DNA of 53,344 bases from Welwitschia mirabilis (GCA_051453625.1 JBOZIK010000001.1:3796195-3849538); one strand, 5' to 3'; positions 1 through 11,685 are shown, counted from the stretch's first letter. Numbers and translations: made by a program. Notes: generated from the letters alone by a model not told the origin.

Positions 1-1250
1 TCACAAGTAAGGGTAGTTGTATCATTTCCACTCCTTGTCACCACCTTACAATCTTTTCATACTTCGTTATGATTCAATAAAGTTTGAGTGGCAAGGGTCC
101 CTTGTGATCTTTGATTGGTAAGCATGGTTTGTTATAAGATATTTATAAGATTTTTTATGTTTGTGTTTGTCTTCTCTTGAGTTTTTCTTAACTTCTCAAT
201 GGAATTACTAAGAGGATCACTATGGTTTTAGGAGTTGGAAGGGCTTGCCAAGTTATATGAATTAGGATAAGATGTTTGAAAATTTCTCGAATTTGGCTGC
301 TCACTCATCCTATTTTAAAAATTGTGACTTGGGACTTGTCTTTAATCATGGTTTTGCATGTAGTTAGGAGGTCTTTATTTGAAAGTATTCACTTTTTCAT
401 AGATTCTCTCTTTGTAAGTAGGAAGTAAAGGCACTATTTTGTAACATGGTAGCTATCTTCACACAAATCGCATGTTGGAATGATAACTTCACTTTTTTCA
501 GTTGCCACTTTAGCATCAAGGATCATCTGGGTGTATTTCTCTAAGGTAGAAGTAAAATCCTTGATGATGCTAGTTAGTTTATTTTCTATTTTGGTATCAG
601 TCTTCTCATACTTGACTTCTTTTATGTCCTTAATGATTTGGCCTATGGTTCGGTCTTCTCTAGAAGAGGGTTTAGGCCAAGTTTGACTTACTTCCACTAA
701 ATCTTCCAACACCTTCTAAGCATCTTTTAAAGTTTGGTTTAAGAGGTTACTTCTATAAGAAAAATCTACAAGTTTCTTGGTATGACTATTTAATCCACTA
801 TAGAAATAGTCAATTAACTCTACCTCTTAAAAGGCATTCACGGGATTTTAATGTAAAGAAATAAAGAATCGCTCATAGGCAGAGGCAGAGTCTTTATTAG
901 GTAATTGTTAAAAGTTTGTGACTTCTTTATTATGCTTCTGGATGGTGGTTTCACTCATGAATTTTTTAATAAAGGCTTTTTAAACTTAACTCCAAGATTT
1001 CAGGCTCTTATGGGGAATCATTCTAAGTCAAAGTTTTGCTTTACGTCTCAAGGTCATGGAAAAGATAACCATATAGGTTCTATCACTTTTTTTTTTTTTT
1101 TTGCCATTTTCAGAAGTAAGAATAAGTTGTTTGATTTTGATGACGTATTATAAAGGATATTCATCAAATTCTCCACTAAAGGTAGGATAGGCATTTAAGT
1201 TTTAAAGTTCTACATCATTACTAGAAGGTAAGTCAAAAGGGTTTTGCATT
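1..1250 (-). pseudogene. gag pseudogene of ATH-1 (capsid and zinc knuckle)
   Basis: Gag is the structural protein that packages retrotransposon RNA. Read on the minus strand, 1250-713 gives pieces of the plant Retrotrans_gag domain in broken frames (EVTNF near 880, LIDYFYSGLNSHTKKLVDFSY near 770-830). An open stretch of 92 codons follows (712-434), beginning MLEDLVEVSQTW and ending in a zinc-knuckle start, CDLCEDSYHVTK. The homologous ATH-2 frame (26426-25992) has the same order of blocks, including TIGQIIKD and the CDL..D.YHV knuckle. Positions 1-400 match the weakly coding gag-protease linker of ATH-2. Several in-frame stops, for example just after the knuckle and before MLEDL, show that it is dead. 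Confidence 0.72.
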
Positions 1251-1832
1251 TCATGTTTTTTGGTTATGATAAGATCTCTCAAAGTAGCATAAGTATTAGG
1301 TTGAAAAGGAGTAGAAGTAAGGGTTCTAATAACTGGGACTGAATTTAAAGAGATATGTTATTTTTATTTTTGGTTGAAGGTCGACATGGTATCAGACTCT
1401 GTAAAATTAAAATTAGAAATTGTAGAAAATTATAAATTTTGCATACCTAGGTTGTTTTAATTTGTTTTAATTTCAAAATTTAGCAAACCTTCTTTGATAT
1501 TTTTAGTAATTGACTGTCAATATCTTTGATATTTTTCCTTTTTTTTGATTTTAACCATTCAATCTTAGATCTTAGAAGGTAAAGTCCTATACATCATCTG
1601 AATGATAATCTGGATAACAGAAACAAGAAAACATAGACAATCACAGAAAGAGGGAAAGTAAAAAATAGGACAGTTGTTTGATTGTGATGTTTGGATGATG
1701 AAGGGGATGTTATAGGTTATCAAAAATAAAAACTAACATAAAAACTTACAGAAGATACTGGTACATTGCTACTATAGTAAACATCTAGAATATTCACTGA
1801 AGCAATGATAACTCTTGATTTTCAAGTAGCCT
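1251..1832 (-). other. ATH-1 untranslated leader
   Basis: No coding signal was found. By position between primer site and gag this is the 5' untranslated leader of ATH-1. It contains a TTGGATGATG box near 1691 that recurs in the ATH-2 leader and in ATH LTRs. Confidence 0.5.
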
Positions 1833-1850
1833 TCCCCAGTAATGGTGCCA
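1833..1850 (-). other. Primer-binding site (tRNA-Asp type) of ATH-1
   Basis: On the minus strand the 18 bases read TGGCACCATTACTGGGGA. This matches 14 of 18 positions of the TGGCGCCGTTGCCGGGGA site used by Athila/Tat elements (the tRNA-Asp complement, known for the family). All four differences are G-to-A or C-to-T. It lies three bases inside the LTR end, as a primer site should. Confidence 0.82.
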
Positions 1851-1853
1851 AGA

Positions 1854-2964
1854 TATTGCGGTGCGTATTTATGCAATGTTTTACATCCTAAGATAAATCT
1901 TGTTAATTGTAGATATTCTGCACAAACATAACACACTAGTACAGATGGGAGTAATCCAAAATGTCGTAATTTTATCGAAGGCCAATATATGAAAAATAAA
2001 GAGTTACTTTTATGAGAAAATTATGTAACCATAATTTACTGAAATAAATTGCAATACATGAAATTAAAATAAAACATTTTTATACAAAACTAATCTAGGA
2101 AAGGAAATAATGATACACCTAAACTACTTAAGCTCAATCTTAATAAAGGCTTCCCTCATAATCTATATAATAATATAAACCTATCACTGAATCTTAGATA
2201 ACATAAACTATAAGGGATAAGTTCCTTCATATATTAAATACAAAAGAAGATAATTCATATTAAAAAGCATAAAAGAATCTATATGATAAAGTAGTCGTTC
2301 CTCAATGGAGGAAACACCGCCCAACACCAAGGTAACATCTCTCTGGGATTATAAGATGATTCTTCGATCCCAAGATCTCCTATCACAAGTATATCAGGTA
2401 CTATTAAAGATGATTAGGGATCGAGGAGAAGACCCTTATTTATAGACAAAAAAAGAAGGAAAATTGATAGAAGAGTACAGGAAAAACCCTATCTAACATG
2501 CAAAGAAAAGTCACAATGAACTGGTGAAAACATGGATGAACATTCAGTACAATTATGAGAGAATAGTGTCGTCTTCCAGGTCATCCAGAGGATATAGGAT
2601 ACAATGCAAACTGATAATTAGAAGTCCTTATTTGCTTTAGTTGAAATACCTATGAACTTCATGTAAAGTGTTATCGATCAGTTTAAAGATGTTGTCTGCT
2701 AGTGACGTTTGGACGATGAGATGGGCAATGGTCTTTTCTCAACTTTTAGTTAGTTTGATCACTTTCCTATTTGCAGGAATCATTATCCAAAGTCTCATTT
2801 ATCCATATCTATATAAAATGCTTATAATTTATCTATAAATTACATGTTTTCATCCTTTTCATCTCGGTTCTTTATTATCATGAGAACTAAGCATTTATCT
2901 ACTAATTTACGTGTAAAACAACTTAGAGTACTCTATCAAATATACATAAGCTGGTGGTGCAACA
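1854..2964 (-). repeat. 5' LTR of ATH-1
   Basis: About 1111 bp, homologous over its length to the LTRs at 7774-9041 and 27738-29005. Read on the minus strand it begins TGTTGCACCACC and ends CACCGCAATA, next to the primer site. A block near its primer-site side, with the words GATGGGAGTAATCC and TCGAAGGC, is the best-conserved mark of this LTR family (also near 7880, 27835 and 46935). Confidence 0.8.
2435..2444 (-). promoter_or_regulatory. Candidate TATA box in ATH-1 LTR
   Basis: TATAAATAAG on the minus strand, about 520 bp into the LTR, a plausible U3/R position. The same place in the other LTRs of the family is AT-rich but less TATA-like. No experimental start site is known. Confidence 0.4.
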
Positions 2965-3968
2965 TCAACCCTAACTAATTTAACCTATTAAGTAAGTTAA
3001 ATAGAATGTAATTAAATTTATTCTAAAAATTCACTTAAACTACTATTATTAACCTTAATAAAGGCTTCTCTTATGACCTATATCATTAATGAGACTATCA
3101 CCAAATTAAGAACAACATAACCCATAAGGAATATTAAAAATTATTAATGAATAAAAGAAATAGATTTTATATTATCAAGCCATCATTTAGGTTACAAAGC
3201 AACTTCATTTCAATGGAGGATGCATAGCTCAACACCAAGAAGACATCTTTTTGCAACTACTCAAGGTGGATCTATTGTCCTTTGATCTCCTATCATGAGA
3301 ATTTCTGATGCATTAAATATGATAGTAGAATTAAAGGTTAGTTTTATTTATACAATAAAAAAAATGTAACTATCACTTAAGATGTAATAGTCACACTGAA
3401 GAATGCACTCAATCCTGAGAAAGAAATGAATGAAATGGATAAAATTTAGTAAGCCATTTTAGTATCATCCTGACTATCATGGAGATGATAATGAAAATGA
3501 TACCTCATAACAATGGATGAGTCATCATCTTCTAGCTTTATAATCAGCCTCGTAGTCAGCTTTAAATGTGTTATCATCTCAAATATCATGGGGATGACAG
3601 TAAGGATGAAACATCTTTAGAAAAGAGAACTCATTAGCTTCTAGCTCTAGTCCACATCAGCATTTTAAATAGCTACTAAAGTGTTGTCATCCTATCTATT
3701 ATTAGAATGACATTGGAGATGATAGTCCTTCTTATCTTTATAGCTTAAGAGAAATCAACCTTTTTTATTATTGATCTTCTGCTAGAGCATTAAGTATGAA
3801 AATTAGAATATGCCTAAAATGCCTCCAAATATTTAAAGAAATGCATGTTTCTATGATCATTCTATCGACTCTTCGTAATCACCAGAATTACATCTAAACC
3901 TATACAAATGTCCTTTAAAATTACTCAAAATACCTCATCAAAATCCTACAAATCAGCATTGCATCACA
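2965..3968 (-). repeat. Truncated ATH-family LTR (host of the ATH-1 insertion)
   Basis: Homologous to the ATH LTR from about its position 360 to its outer end (plus-strand order), so the part beside the primer site is missing. It ends in GCATCACA at 3968, matching the outer LTR ends at 9041 and 29005. The simplest reading is that ATH-1 inserted into this older LTR and the missing part lies left of ATH-1, outside the window. At 3969 it gives way to the interior of GB-1. Confidence 0.68.
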
Positions 3969-5390
3969 TGGTAATAAAAATAAAAACTAATATAAACATT
4001 CAAAAATGTAAAAAGCAAATGACCTAAATTAATGGCTACTTTATTTAAAGTTTTGTAAGTTTTATATTTATTTTAATGGATTACAATGTAAAAGCAAATC
4101 ATGTATCTTCTAAGTATCCTATAAAAATCAAAAATTAGTTAGCAAACTTTCAAGTACATAAGTTAAAGAAAGTAAACACATAAGTATCTCCAAATCCCAT
4201 GTTTTTATTTCTATTTTCACTTTTTTGACAATCATACATGTTCCTTCTTTTAAGAATTTAGATCAAATCAATCATCTAGTGTTATGACATCATCTTCCAA
4301 TAGAATGAAGCATGTTATTTTATGAAAAAATTAGTGTTACGTTAATAGTAAGTTTCTATGACCTCGATGCAATTGAACATGTCATAAATAGATCATTAGA
4401 GCTACATTACTAGTGAGCATCCATAACTTAACTAAACCTAATTTTTAAGTGATCAATAGATAACATGCTTTTTAGATAGGAGATATTTCATTTTCATTTA
4501 ATCAATCCTTCTCATATTTAATCAAGTTTAATGTACATGAAAGGGATCATTAGCTTATTATCCTAATCAAGAGAAATCTTATCCCCATATAATGCTTTAG
4601 AACATGAAATTTTACCTTTGCTCAACCACATTTTTCAATTAGGACATCTTATGTAAAACTCACCTTAATGGGGTGAGTAAAAACAAGTAAAACCTTTTTC
4701 TTAAAAAAATAAAAGTAAACTTAAATTTTATATAATTCATAATAATAAGATGATTACTTATTAAGGTTTATTCATTAAGATCATTAACTAGGATCATCTA
4801 GTTTTAGAAACTCATGGATGAATGGAAGGAAAGAATGATCAATAAGTTCTATTAGGTAGTGCCAAAGTAAAAGGGATGAGTGATGAGGTATAACATAATA
4901 GTGATTTATTCTATACTATAGGTGGTGTTTGAAATTTCCTAAATAAAAATGTTTAAGATGATGATTGTATAGGTGGTAGTGCTTAGATCATTTTAAATGA
5001 GAAAGGCCATCAAGCACAAATGTTTTAACATTTTTATTTGTATAAATATAAATATATCCTAAAAGAGAAATTCAGTCTAAAAAAAAAACTAATCTAAAAG
5101 CATACAATAAAGCTAAAAAATTTGAAAAGGATTTTCCAACATTATGCATGTATGAAGGCTCAAAATGGTAATGAATGCAAGGGTTGAATGATAGATCAAA
5201 TTCATGTAAAGCATTTTATATTAGAAGAGAATCCATATAATTTTTTATGCTTAAATCTATAAAATTTTTAAGAACATCAATACAAGCAGTAAAATTTATT
5301 CATTCAAAATCAGAAATCATCCATTCTTTAGCTTTCTCCTATTTATTCAGCAACTCATGTAAGACATCATTTTAAGACAAAGATAAATTA
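3969..5390 (-). other. Non-coding 3' part of GB-1
   Basis: No gene recognised. On the minus strand it aligns by eye with 42250-43375 of GB-2. Shared stretches include GATGTCATAACACTAGATGA near 4270-4290 and the AATGTAGCT.TAATGATCTATTT.ATGA block near 4390-4420. In related complete elements polymerase genes lie here. Both GB copies lack them. Confidence 0.55.
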
Positions 5391-6420
5391 GATACTACTT
5401 GATAAGGTAAATGTTCATTAATAAGGTTAATGATTCCAAAGTTAAAGAGGATTTGTCTTCTTCATTGAGGTTTGAGCCTTTCTTAGAAGGTAAAGATGAA
5501 AGTGGCATTATTATCTCAAATGTTTTTGAGAAAAATAATCTTCATAGGAAGGATCCTGAATGTTACCCTCTTTATTAAATTTATTAGGGGATTCTTCCTT
5601 GTGTGATTGCATAAGGAAAAATGGTTGTGGTTCAAAGAAGGATTCCTTTTCAATGTTGTCATTCTTATTAATGTTACTTCTTGATTCATTGTATGTTGTA
5701 TAACTTTCAAAGGTATTTCCTTCTTCAACTAGCTATTAATATTTTGATGATTGATCATCTTTTAATATGTTTAATTCTATACCAAAAAGTATAACCTTAT
5801 TGCACATAATCATTTATTCTCTAGTAAGTTTTTAAAATCAAGATCCTCATAGATCTTCTCATACATGGCTTTATAGATTTCTTCATGGGTTTCTTATTCA
5901 TTCCTAAAGGATATTTCTTGGATATCATCAATTTTACTAGTATTAATTCTTTCAAAGTTCTTAAGACTTATACTAAAAAGGTCATCCTTTTTCTATTAGT
6001 TAACAACCCTAATAATTTGAGCACTATTTTGAATTACTTATTAGAGAAGCTACTCAATATTTTCCTTAGTTTTATTGGTGGTTTATTCTAGAGAATATGA
6101 AGGATCTTAATCCCTGTTGAAAGATATTTAAGTAGCTCCCTCTAATAATATCCATAGGGTATCTTCTAAAGGAGGTGAGGAGGTTTGTTAAGTGTAGGAA
6201 TATGAATGATATTAATCAAATGATGAAGAATATAGAAAGGAAGATGAAGGGTAAGAGTTGTGAGGGGTGATGAAAGGAATGAGATCAAACTCTCTTTATT
6301 CAAAATATAGATTTTCAGATTTAGGATTATAAATATTTTGATTTAAGGATAGTCAAGGTTTTAGTATTCTAAGGTATTCTTCTAAGATTTTTCTAGTACC
6401 AAAAGGATGGTATAGATTAT
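5391..6420 (-). pseudogene. Short gag-like reading frame of GB-1 (broken)
   Basis: Minus-strand translation in shifting frames gives a low-complexity, Pro/Ser/Tyr-rich segment (LIPFITPHNSYPSSSF, about 6210-6290). Next come a stretch like the gag C-terminal linker of Athila/Tat elements (NSAQIIRVVNQ, about 6000), an acidic Lys/Glu-rich part (EEIYKAMYEKIYEDLDF, about 5860) and a tail with ESFFEPQPFFLMQSHKEESP (about 5610). GB-2 carries the same blocks in the same order (41210-41930). The main capsid domain and the zinc knuckle were not seen. Many stops interrupt it. Plus-strand open frames here are shadows. Confidence 0.5.
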
Positions 6421-7307
6421 ATTAAAGGTAATTCCCTAGAGATCAAATATAATCATCTATAGTTCATTTAGATTAAATGTAGTTCTAAAATTATAGAGAT
6501 TTTCATAGTTTCCATATATGAATTATAGTTCAGAAGGTATTTCAAATGGATTATGTACCCTATGCATGTTAAGTTCCAAAAAAAGAGTCAGTAGAAGTAA
6601 TTATAAGATCACATTTTCCTAACATTTTGAGAATTCAAAGTAGGCTTAGTATCAAAAATGTCTTAAAGGATTCAAAAGATGTCATAATAGAGTTTTAAAA
6701 GGTTTATAAGCAAGAAAGCTAATGGTACTAGTGAGGGAAGTCAACAGTGCTAGTTGTTTAAGGTAAAACAGTTTCACAAAGTATAGAGGTTATGTTCAGG
6801 TCTATGTAAAATGTTTTGAGTTATGAGATGTCAAAAAATATTATCAAAAAATAAAATCATCTATAACTTGAAAATAAACCCTAAATATTTTTTTAAATTT
6901 TAATACTAAAAATAAAGATAAATCAAAATTTAAAATTATAAAAAATAAAATTAAAAAAACAAACAGAATATAAAACATAAAAAAATGTTAGAGTTTAAAT
7001 CTAGTTTTTTAATTTTATAATCACAGATTTAGTTGCAACCTATGGAAAATTATTAGACCTACCATCTAAAATATAAAATACATAAGTATATTTTATATTA
7101 AATTTAAAAGTATAGATAGAACTTAATAACTTAGACTAGTTTAAGTTTTACTAGAAGAGGATCAGTACCCACTAATAGAAAAAGGAATAAACATACAAAA
7201 GAAAAATAAAATGAACAATATGGGTATTATTAGAAAAAAGATTTATATGCATCATTGAAAATGCAAGAATAAAAATCTTGCACTCTTGAAAAGCTACTGT
7301 ATTAATA
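6421..7307 (-). other. GB-1 leader region
   Basis: AT-rich, no coding signal. Contains a block near 7130-7170 (GGATCAGTACCCACTAATAG) that is the reverse complement of the GB-2 leader at 40302-40350, which fixes orientation and family. Confidence 0.5.
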
Positions 7308-7325
7308 TACTTGACAACGATGCTA
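7308..7325 (-). other. Primer-binding site (tRNA-Asp type) of GB-1, degraded
   Basis: On the minus strand it reads TAGCATCGTTGTCAAGTA, 11 of 18 positions matching the Athila/Tat tRNA-Asp site. Six of seven changes are transitions. The assignment depends mainly on position: LTR homology starts just outside it, exactly as at 40213 in GB-2. Confidence 0.62.
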
Positions 7326-7773
7326 AAATTTATTCATGTAAGTATAATGAACTAGATTTAAACTAGGTAAGAATCTAGTATCATTCTTCTATAGGCTTAT
7401 ATATGTGGTAATTTAACAAAAGTGATACAATAATCTCAACTTGCAATAAAAATAAAAAAAAAAACATAAAATCAAAGTTGAAAATTTTAATGTAATCTTT
7501 GATTAATAATGTAAGAAAATTGATGTGCTTTAAAGATCTATCTCCTTCATCTAATACTCCGCCTTCACTCTAATTATTCCTACATTCCTAAAATATAAAC
7601 TAAGATTATTAAGACACTAAGGCTCAGGCTTGGTGACATAATCTCATCCACTACATGAGTGTTAATGAGTTACTCAGTCCCTTTAATCCTTTATAGCCCT
7701 TTATAAGCATGAAAAGTATGAGTGATTATGCATAAGATCCATTAAATGACAATAGCTACAAATCATAGAAGTA
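7326..7773 (-). repeat. GB-1 5' LTR, block 1 (beside primer site)
   Basis: Reverse complement matches the 3' end of the GB LTRs at 39750-40208 and 46200-46640. Examples are AGAAGAATGATACTAGATTCTTA.CTAG.TT.AAATCTAG (minus, near 7350-7390) and the ATGAGATTATGTCA block (near 7640). It stops at 7773, where ATH-2 begins, and resumes at 29006. Confidence 0.7.
7769..7773. repeat. Target-site duplication of ATH-2, left copy (AAGTA)
   Basis: AAGTA directly precedes the LTR terminus TGTTGTAG at 7774. The same five bases follow the other LTR end at 29006-29010. A perfect 5-bp repeat is what Ty3/gypsy integrases leave. Confidence 0.85.
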
Positions 7774-9041
7774 TGTTGTAGTGTGTATTTATGTAAACTT
7801 TACATCCTTAAATAAATCTTATAAATCACAAATATATATATATAGATTTTACACAATAAAGCATACTAATATAGATGGACATGACCCAAATGTTATAATT
7901 CCATCAAAGGCAGGGGTAAGAAGAAAGAGAATTGATTTCAAAAAAGAAAAATTTATATAACTTTAAAGTAAAACAACTAATAATGTAAAATATAATGCAA
8001 GTAAATATACTATATAAATAAAATGCAAATCCTATTCTACATGCAACTTCTATTTAATTACCAAATCAACCTGTCATAAAGATTAGTCCTATATAACCTA
8101 GATTAATCAAGGAATCAAGAAAATCTATCACTAGGTCAAAACCAACCTAAGATATTATGTACATTAAACAAAATATGAAAACAATTCAAAGTTAATCTAG
8201 GAAATGAAATGTAATGTACATAAATTAATAATGTAAACCTTAATAAAGGTTGTCCTCATGATCTATATCACCAATGAAGCTATTACGAAATCAAAAGAAA
8301 CATAAATCATAAGGGAATGCACATAATAAAAGATATAAAAATAGATTTTTAATTAAATCAAACTAGACATTTGTGTTACAAAGCAATAGCATCTCAATGA
8401 ATGATACATAATTTAAAATCAAGAAATACATCTCTTTACAACAACAATGGATGGACCTCTTGCCTTTTAATCTCCTATCACTAGAATTTTTTATGCCAAA
8501 GAAGATGAAAATGGAATCAAGAGTAGAGGAGGTATTTATTATAAAATATACTCCAAAATCAAAAAATATAAATAGATGCACTAATAACCCTAATAACCAC
8601 ATAAGAAAATGCAAGTCATGTGGCCAAAGTTTAATAAAGTTTGATGAAGTATTATTTCATGTGTCATCCTATTGATTGTCTGGATGTTACAGGAGACCAT
8701 GCCACATCATATAACTTTCACATTAGCCACTAGATTGATTTAGTAAGCATCCTCCTTAGCTTACGTAGTTTTATTATTCATATAGTTGTCTTGATGATTA
8801 GGTGGATGATGGGATTTTGTAAAGTATGTCTTGTATTGCATTAGCCTTTTCTATTACAAGATTATTTCTTCAAATGAAAAGTATTGTAAATTGGTTCAGA
8901 TGTTATCAAATGTAGTGAATATTGCATGTTCTCATGACATTTGCATTAGTTCTTCATTATTAAACTGACATAAACATGTCTAATGTCTTATAAAACTACT
9001 CAAAATACCCTATCAAATCCATATAATTTGGCAATGAAACA
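7774..9041 (-). repeat. 3' LTR of ATH-2
   Basis: 1268 bp, starting TGTTGTAGTG and ending GAAACA on the plus strand, so TG...CA termini are kept. It matches the LTR at 27738-29005 throughout. The two copies differ by many point changes, so insertion is old. Short open frames inside it are chance. Confidence 0.85.
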
Positions 9042-9599
9042 TAGCCCTGCACTTAGCCTTATCAGTCCCTAATAAAACCTAGTGAACAACCATAATTGCA
9101 AGCCAAATTGCCTAATAATAAATCAGCTAGGAAACTATAAAATAAACTCAAAAAGAATTTTAGAAATCTTATAAAGTAGAATAAAAATACCAAAAAAATA
9201 TAATTTAAAATTTCACTTGTGTAATGTAAGTGATCATACTATCATCCTAGTGATCATCTGGATGATGGAGGAAATGACAAGATGAAAATTTATTCTTAAA
9301 AAATAGAATCCTGTGAAAAAATTTTTAGAAACGTAAACATTAAATATACTAGTAATTAATAGCCCTCCACTAAAATGTACAATAGATAAAATATAATCAT
9401 GTATAACATAAACAATCCTCATTATGAAGTATCAAAAATGATATGTAAAAATATGCATGATATCCAATAATAAAAATATACACTATGAAGATACTCAAAA
9501 ATAATATGTACATATATATGTATAGAACAAGAAGGATAATCAAGATTTGTAGAGAAATGGTGGTCAAGTGATGTTGTGATTGTATGTGCTATATTATCT
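9042..9599 (-). other. ATH-2 3' untranslated region
   Basis: AT-rich, no gene seen. It separates the last codable stretch of the envelope-like frame from the 3' LTR. A convincing polypurine tract is not visible beside the LTR; the nearest candidate on the minus strand is AAGTGCAGGGCTA (9042-9054). A CTGGATGATGG box occurs near 9257. Confidence 0.4.
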
Positions 9600-10425
9600 C
9601 CCTATACTTTGACTATCTTTAGGAGGTCTACCATCACATCATGCTCTATCTATAAGTTGCACTTTGCATATTGACCAGCTACTCCTCAGTGCATTATACT
9701 CTTCTTTTGACTATTGTAATCCTTTACTCTAGTATAAAAATGCCTTAATGTATTATCTCTCTAATCATCTGTGTAGTCTTAGCCAAGAGAACTTGAATCT
9801 ACTCCATAGTAGCACTAACTATAGGTCTCTATACCTGAGGTCTCTCTGCATCTCCTAGTATCTGTATGCCCATATCCTGTAGTTAAGGATCTAAACTCTA
9901 AATGTAAGAAAATCTCTACTCACCTATAAGCTCTGGTATATCAAATTATCTAAACATGATTAAGATAATCCATAAATATCCTAGAGTCTAAATTTAACAT
10001 GCCTTTATCATAGTCCTAAGTCTCCTTTAGATGAATGTTGGTACGTCCATCTACTTCTTCTGCTTAAACACTATCAACATTCATAAGTATGCAACCATCA
10101 CGTGATTTTCGTGGAATGATAGATTAATATTATGAATCATTCCTCTATATCGAATTTGATAGGTAGGTAACAACTACGTAATCAAAACTCCCCACTTATT
10201 GAAAATTAAATTAGCTAGAATGTCAAGTGTTATGCCATAAGAACGGTGCTCTTCTGTCCCATCAATTGAATGTATATGAATACTCCTGATACCATTAGAT
10301 TAGTTACTATGCTAATGTTATTCAAAAGAATAACAATCTTATGACCTCAAATGGTGGCTATAATCATGTCGACAAGCTAGCCATGAGTGTTAGAATATCA
10401 CTTTATATGAATTGTATCATAAAAC
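9600..10425 (-). pseudogene. Athila ORF1/envelope-like frame, downstream part
   Basis: Minus-strand translation across frames gives WGVLITQLLPTYQIRY and MIHNINLSFHENHVMVAYL (about 10110-10200), then a stretch like a C-terminal coiled coil (PIVSATME.IQVLLAKTTQM, about 9760-9820). The order resembles plant retrotransposon proteins of the ATHILA ORF-1 type (Pfam PF03078), which is a suggestion from memory, not a search result. It continues in the same direction from 18546-18830, the two parts being separated by COP-1. Stops are frequent. The product's role in Athila elements is unknown; an envelope-like role has been proposed for some. Confidence 0.45.
10421..10425. repeat. Target-site duplication of COP-1, left copy (AAAAC)
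   Basis: AAAAC immediately before the LTR start TATTGAGATA. The identical AAAAC follows the right LTR end at 18541-18545. Confidence 0.85.
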
Positions 10426-11671
10426 TATTGAGATATAGTTTTCCAAGTTGATGTGAAGCTAACCTTTTTTATTTTAACAAAACATGTTGTATTCTTTACA
10501 AAAAATATTGATTCTTACAGGTTAGAAGCTGACTTTTTTTGTCATAAGCCTTACCTAAACCTAATAAGTTTTATATCCTGAAAGGGATCGATCAAATTCC
10601 TAAAGGGTTATCTAAGCTTTTACTATAAAGTATCAATAACAAATTAAAGAGGGGTCAATTAGATTCTTAAAGGGTCGATCATACCTAAGTAACAAATTTG
10701 ACATAGCTAAACATCAAGGGGTTGACTAAATTCCAAAGGAGTCAACTAGACCTAGAGTGAAATGTTTTCATTCTTTGTCATTAAGAGGTCAACTAGATTT
10801 TTGAGGAGTCGATCAGACGTGGGTTATAAATGTTGTTTTGCATTTTTCTAAACATGGAATCGACTGGACCAAAAATGTGGTTAACCAAATATGTAGTCGA
10901 ACATATCCCTGAGGGGTCAACTAGACATAAAGCCATAAGAATCTTGGGTCAACTAGAAGAAGATGAGGACAATTGATCTTAGTGAGGGTACTTGATGAGG
11001 GAAATTGGAAATTTGAAGGCATCGATCAGTTGTGATAAAAATAGGATTTTTCTAGTAATTTAGCCTCTCATTTTTATCTATTAGAGAATCTATTTCACTT
11101 TTAAAACCTTAATGTTTCTTATATATATTCATCAACCATTAAAATCACTATAGAATTTTTTTAGTACATCTTTTATTTGACTAAAGATGAACAAACATCT
11201 TTTGTTATCATTCTTACTTGATCAATCAGTTGGCCCTATATGTACATGGATTATACTATCATCTTAATAGTGTATCAATATTATCATTAAGATTTAGATT
11301 TAGTAGAACCTATGCATTATAGCATTACATTATCAACAAATAGCATTCTCTCTAAAGGTTGAGTCTAAGCCTCTAAAAAGTCTGATTGTAAAAGGTTACA
11401 GGTAAACTTGGAATACCTAGAAAGTGATTAATAAAGATCTAGATTAAGCTTGAGTAGAAGCTAATCACCGAGAGTGGAATAGGGGGTTTTTCAAATCACT
11501 ATAAATCATGTGTAAATTTTTATTGGTATTTTTTCTTTTGGTTATTTACTTTTATATTATTTTAGTTTTTCTTTTGCATAAATATTTTAGTATTCAATTC
11601 TTATGAAGATAGCTTATGAATTTATTTATTTTTTTAAATCCTATTCACCCTCCAAGGTACTAGATTCTTCA
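10426..11671 (+). repeat. 5' LTR of COP-1
   Basis: 1246 bp, homologous to 17344-18540 throughout. It starts TATTGAGATATAG, a decayed TGTTAAG-type end that survives in the solo LTR, and ends ...TTCA before the primer site. The middle part (10580-11030) is filled with degenerate copies of a GGGGTCGACTAGAC-like unit. Terminal part around 11390-11500 (CTGGAATACCT.GAAAGTGATTAA) is the most conserved. Confidence 0.85.
10580..11030 (+). repeat. Array of degenerate GTCGACTAG-type units in COP-1 5' LTR
   Basis: At least ten spaced copies of a unit close to GGGGTCGACTAGAC/GGAGTCGATCAGAC, for example near 10651, 10672, 10738, 10784, 10806, 10858 and 10912. Most CG steps have become CA or TG. Repeated in the other two LTRs of the family and once more inside the element at 14575-14720. 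Confidence 0.7.
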
Positions 11672-11672
11672 T

Positions 11673-11685
11673 TTGATATTAGAGC
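11673..11685 (+). other. Primer-binding site (tRNA-Met type) of COP-1
   Basis: TTGATATTAGAGC directly after the LTR, compared with the TGGTATCAGAGC initiator tRNA-Met site common to plant copia elements. The differences are mostly transitions. Confidence 0.75.

Larger units (their letters stand above)
1..2964 (-). mobile_element. ATH-1: 5' part of an Athila-like Ty3/gypsy retrotransposon
   Basis: Minus-strand LTR retrotransposon entering from the left edge. In its own direction it shows 5' LTR (2964-1854), a tRNA-Asp type primer site (1850-1833), an untranslated leader, then gag. Protease, polymerase and integrase would lie outside the window. Gag, leader, primer site and LTR are all collinear with ATH-2 (27738-29005 and leftwards), so both belong to one family. 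It appears to be inserted in an older LTR of the same family, because its LTR end is followed directly by the interior of another copy at 2965. Gag is interrupted by stops, so this copy is inactive. Confidence 0.8.

Noticed and set aside
905-1153. Plus-strand 82-codon frame
   Set aside because: Shadow of the minus-strand ATH-1 gag; it contains a poly-Phe run from a T tract.
5885-6091. Plus-strand 68-codon frame similar to the minus-strand frame at 41590-41399
   Set aside because: The similarity first looked like a conserved small gene. Both are antisense to the same part of the GB gag-like frame, so the likeness follows from family homology.
8363-8675. Overlapping small frames on both strands
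   Set aside because: They lie inside an ATH-2 LTR and have no counterpart in the other LTR copies.
9042-9060. Polypurine tract of ATH-2
   Set aside because: The minus strand beside the 3' LTR reads AGTGCAGGGCTA, too mixed to call; it may have decayed.
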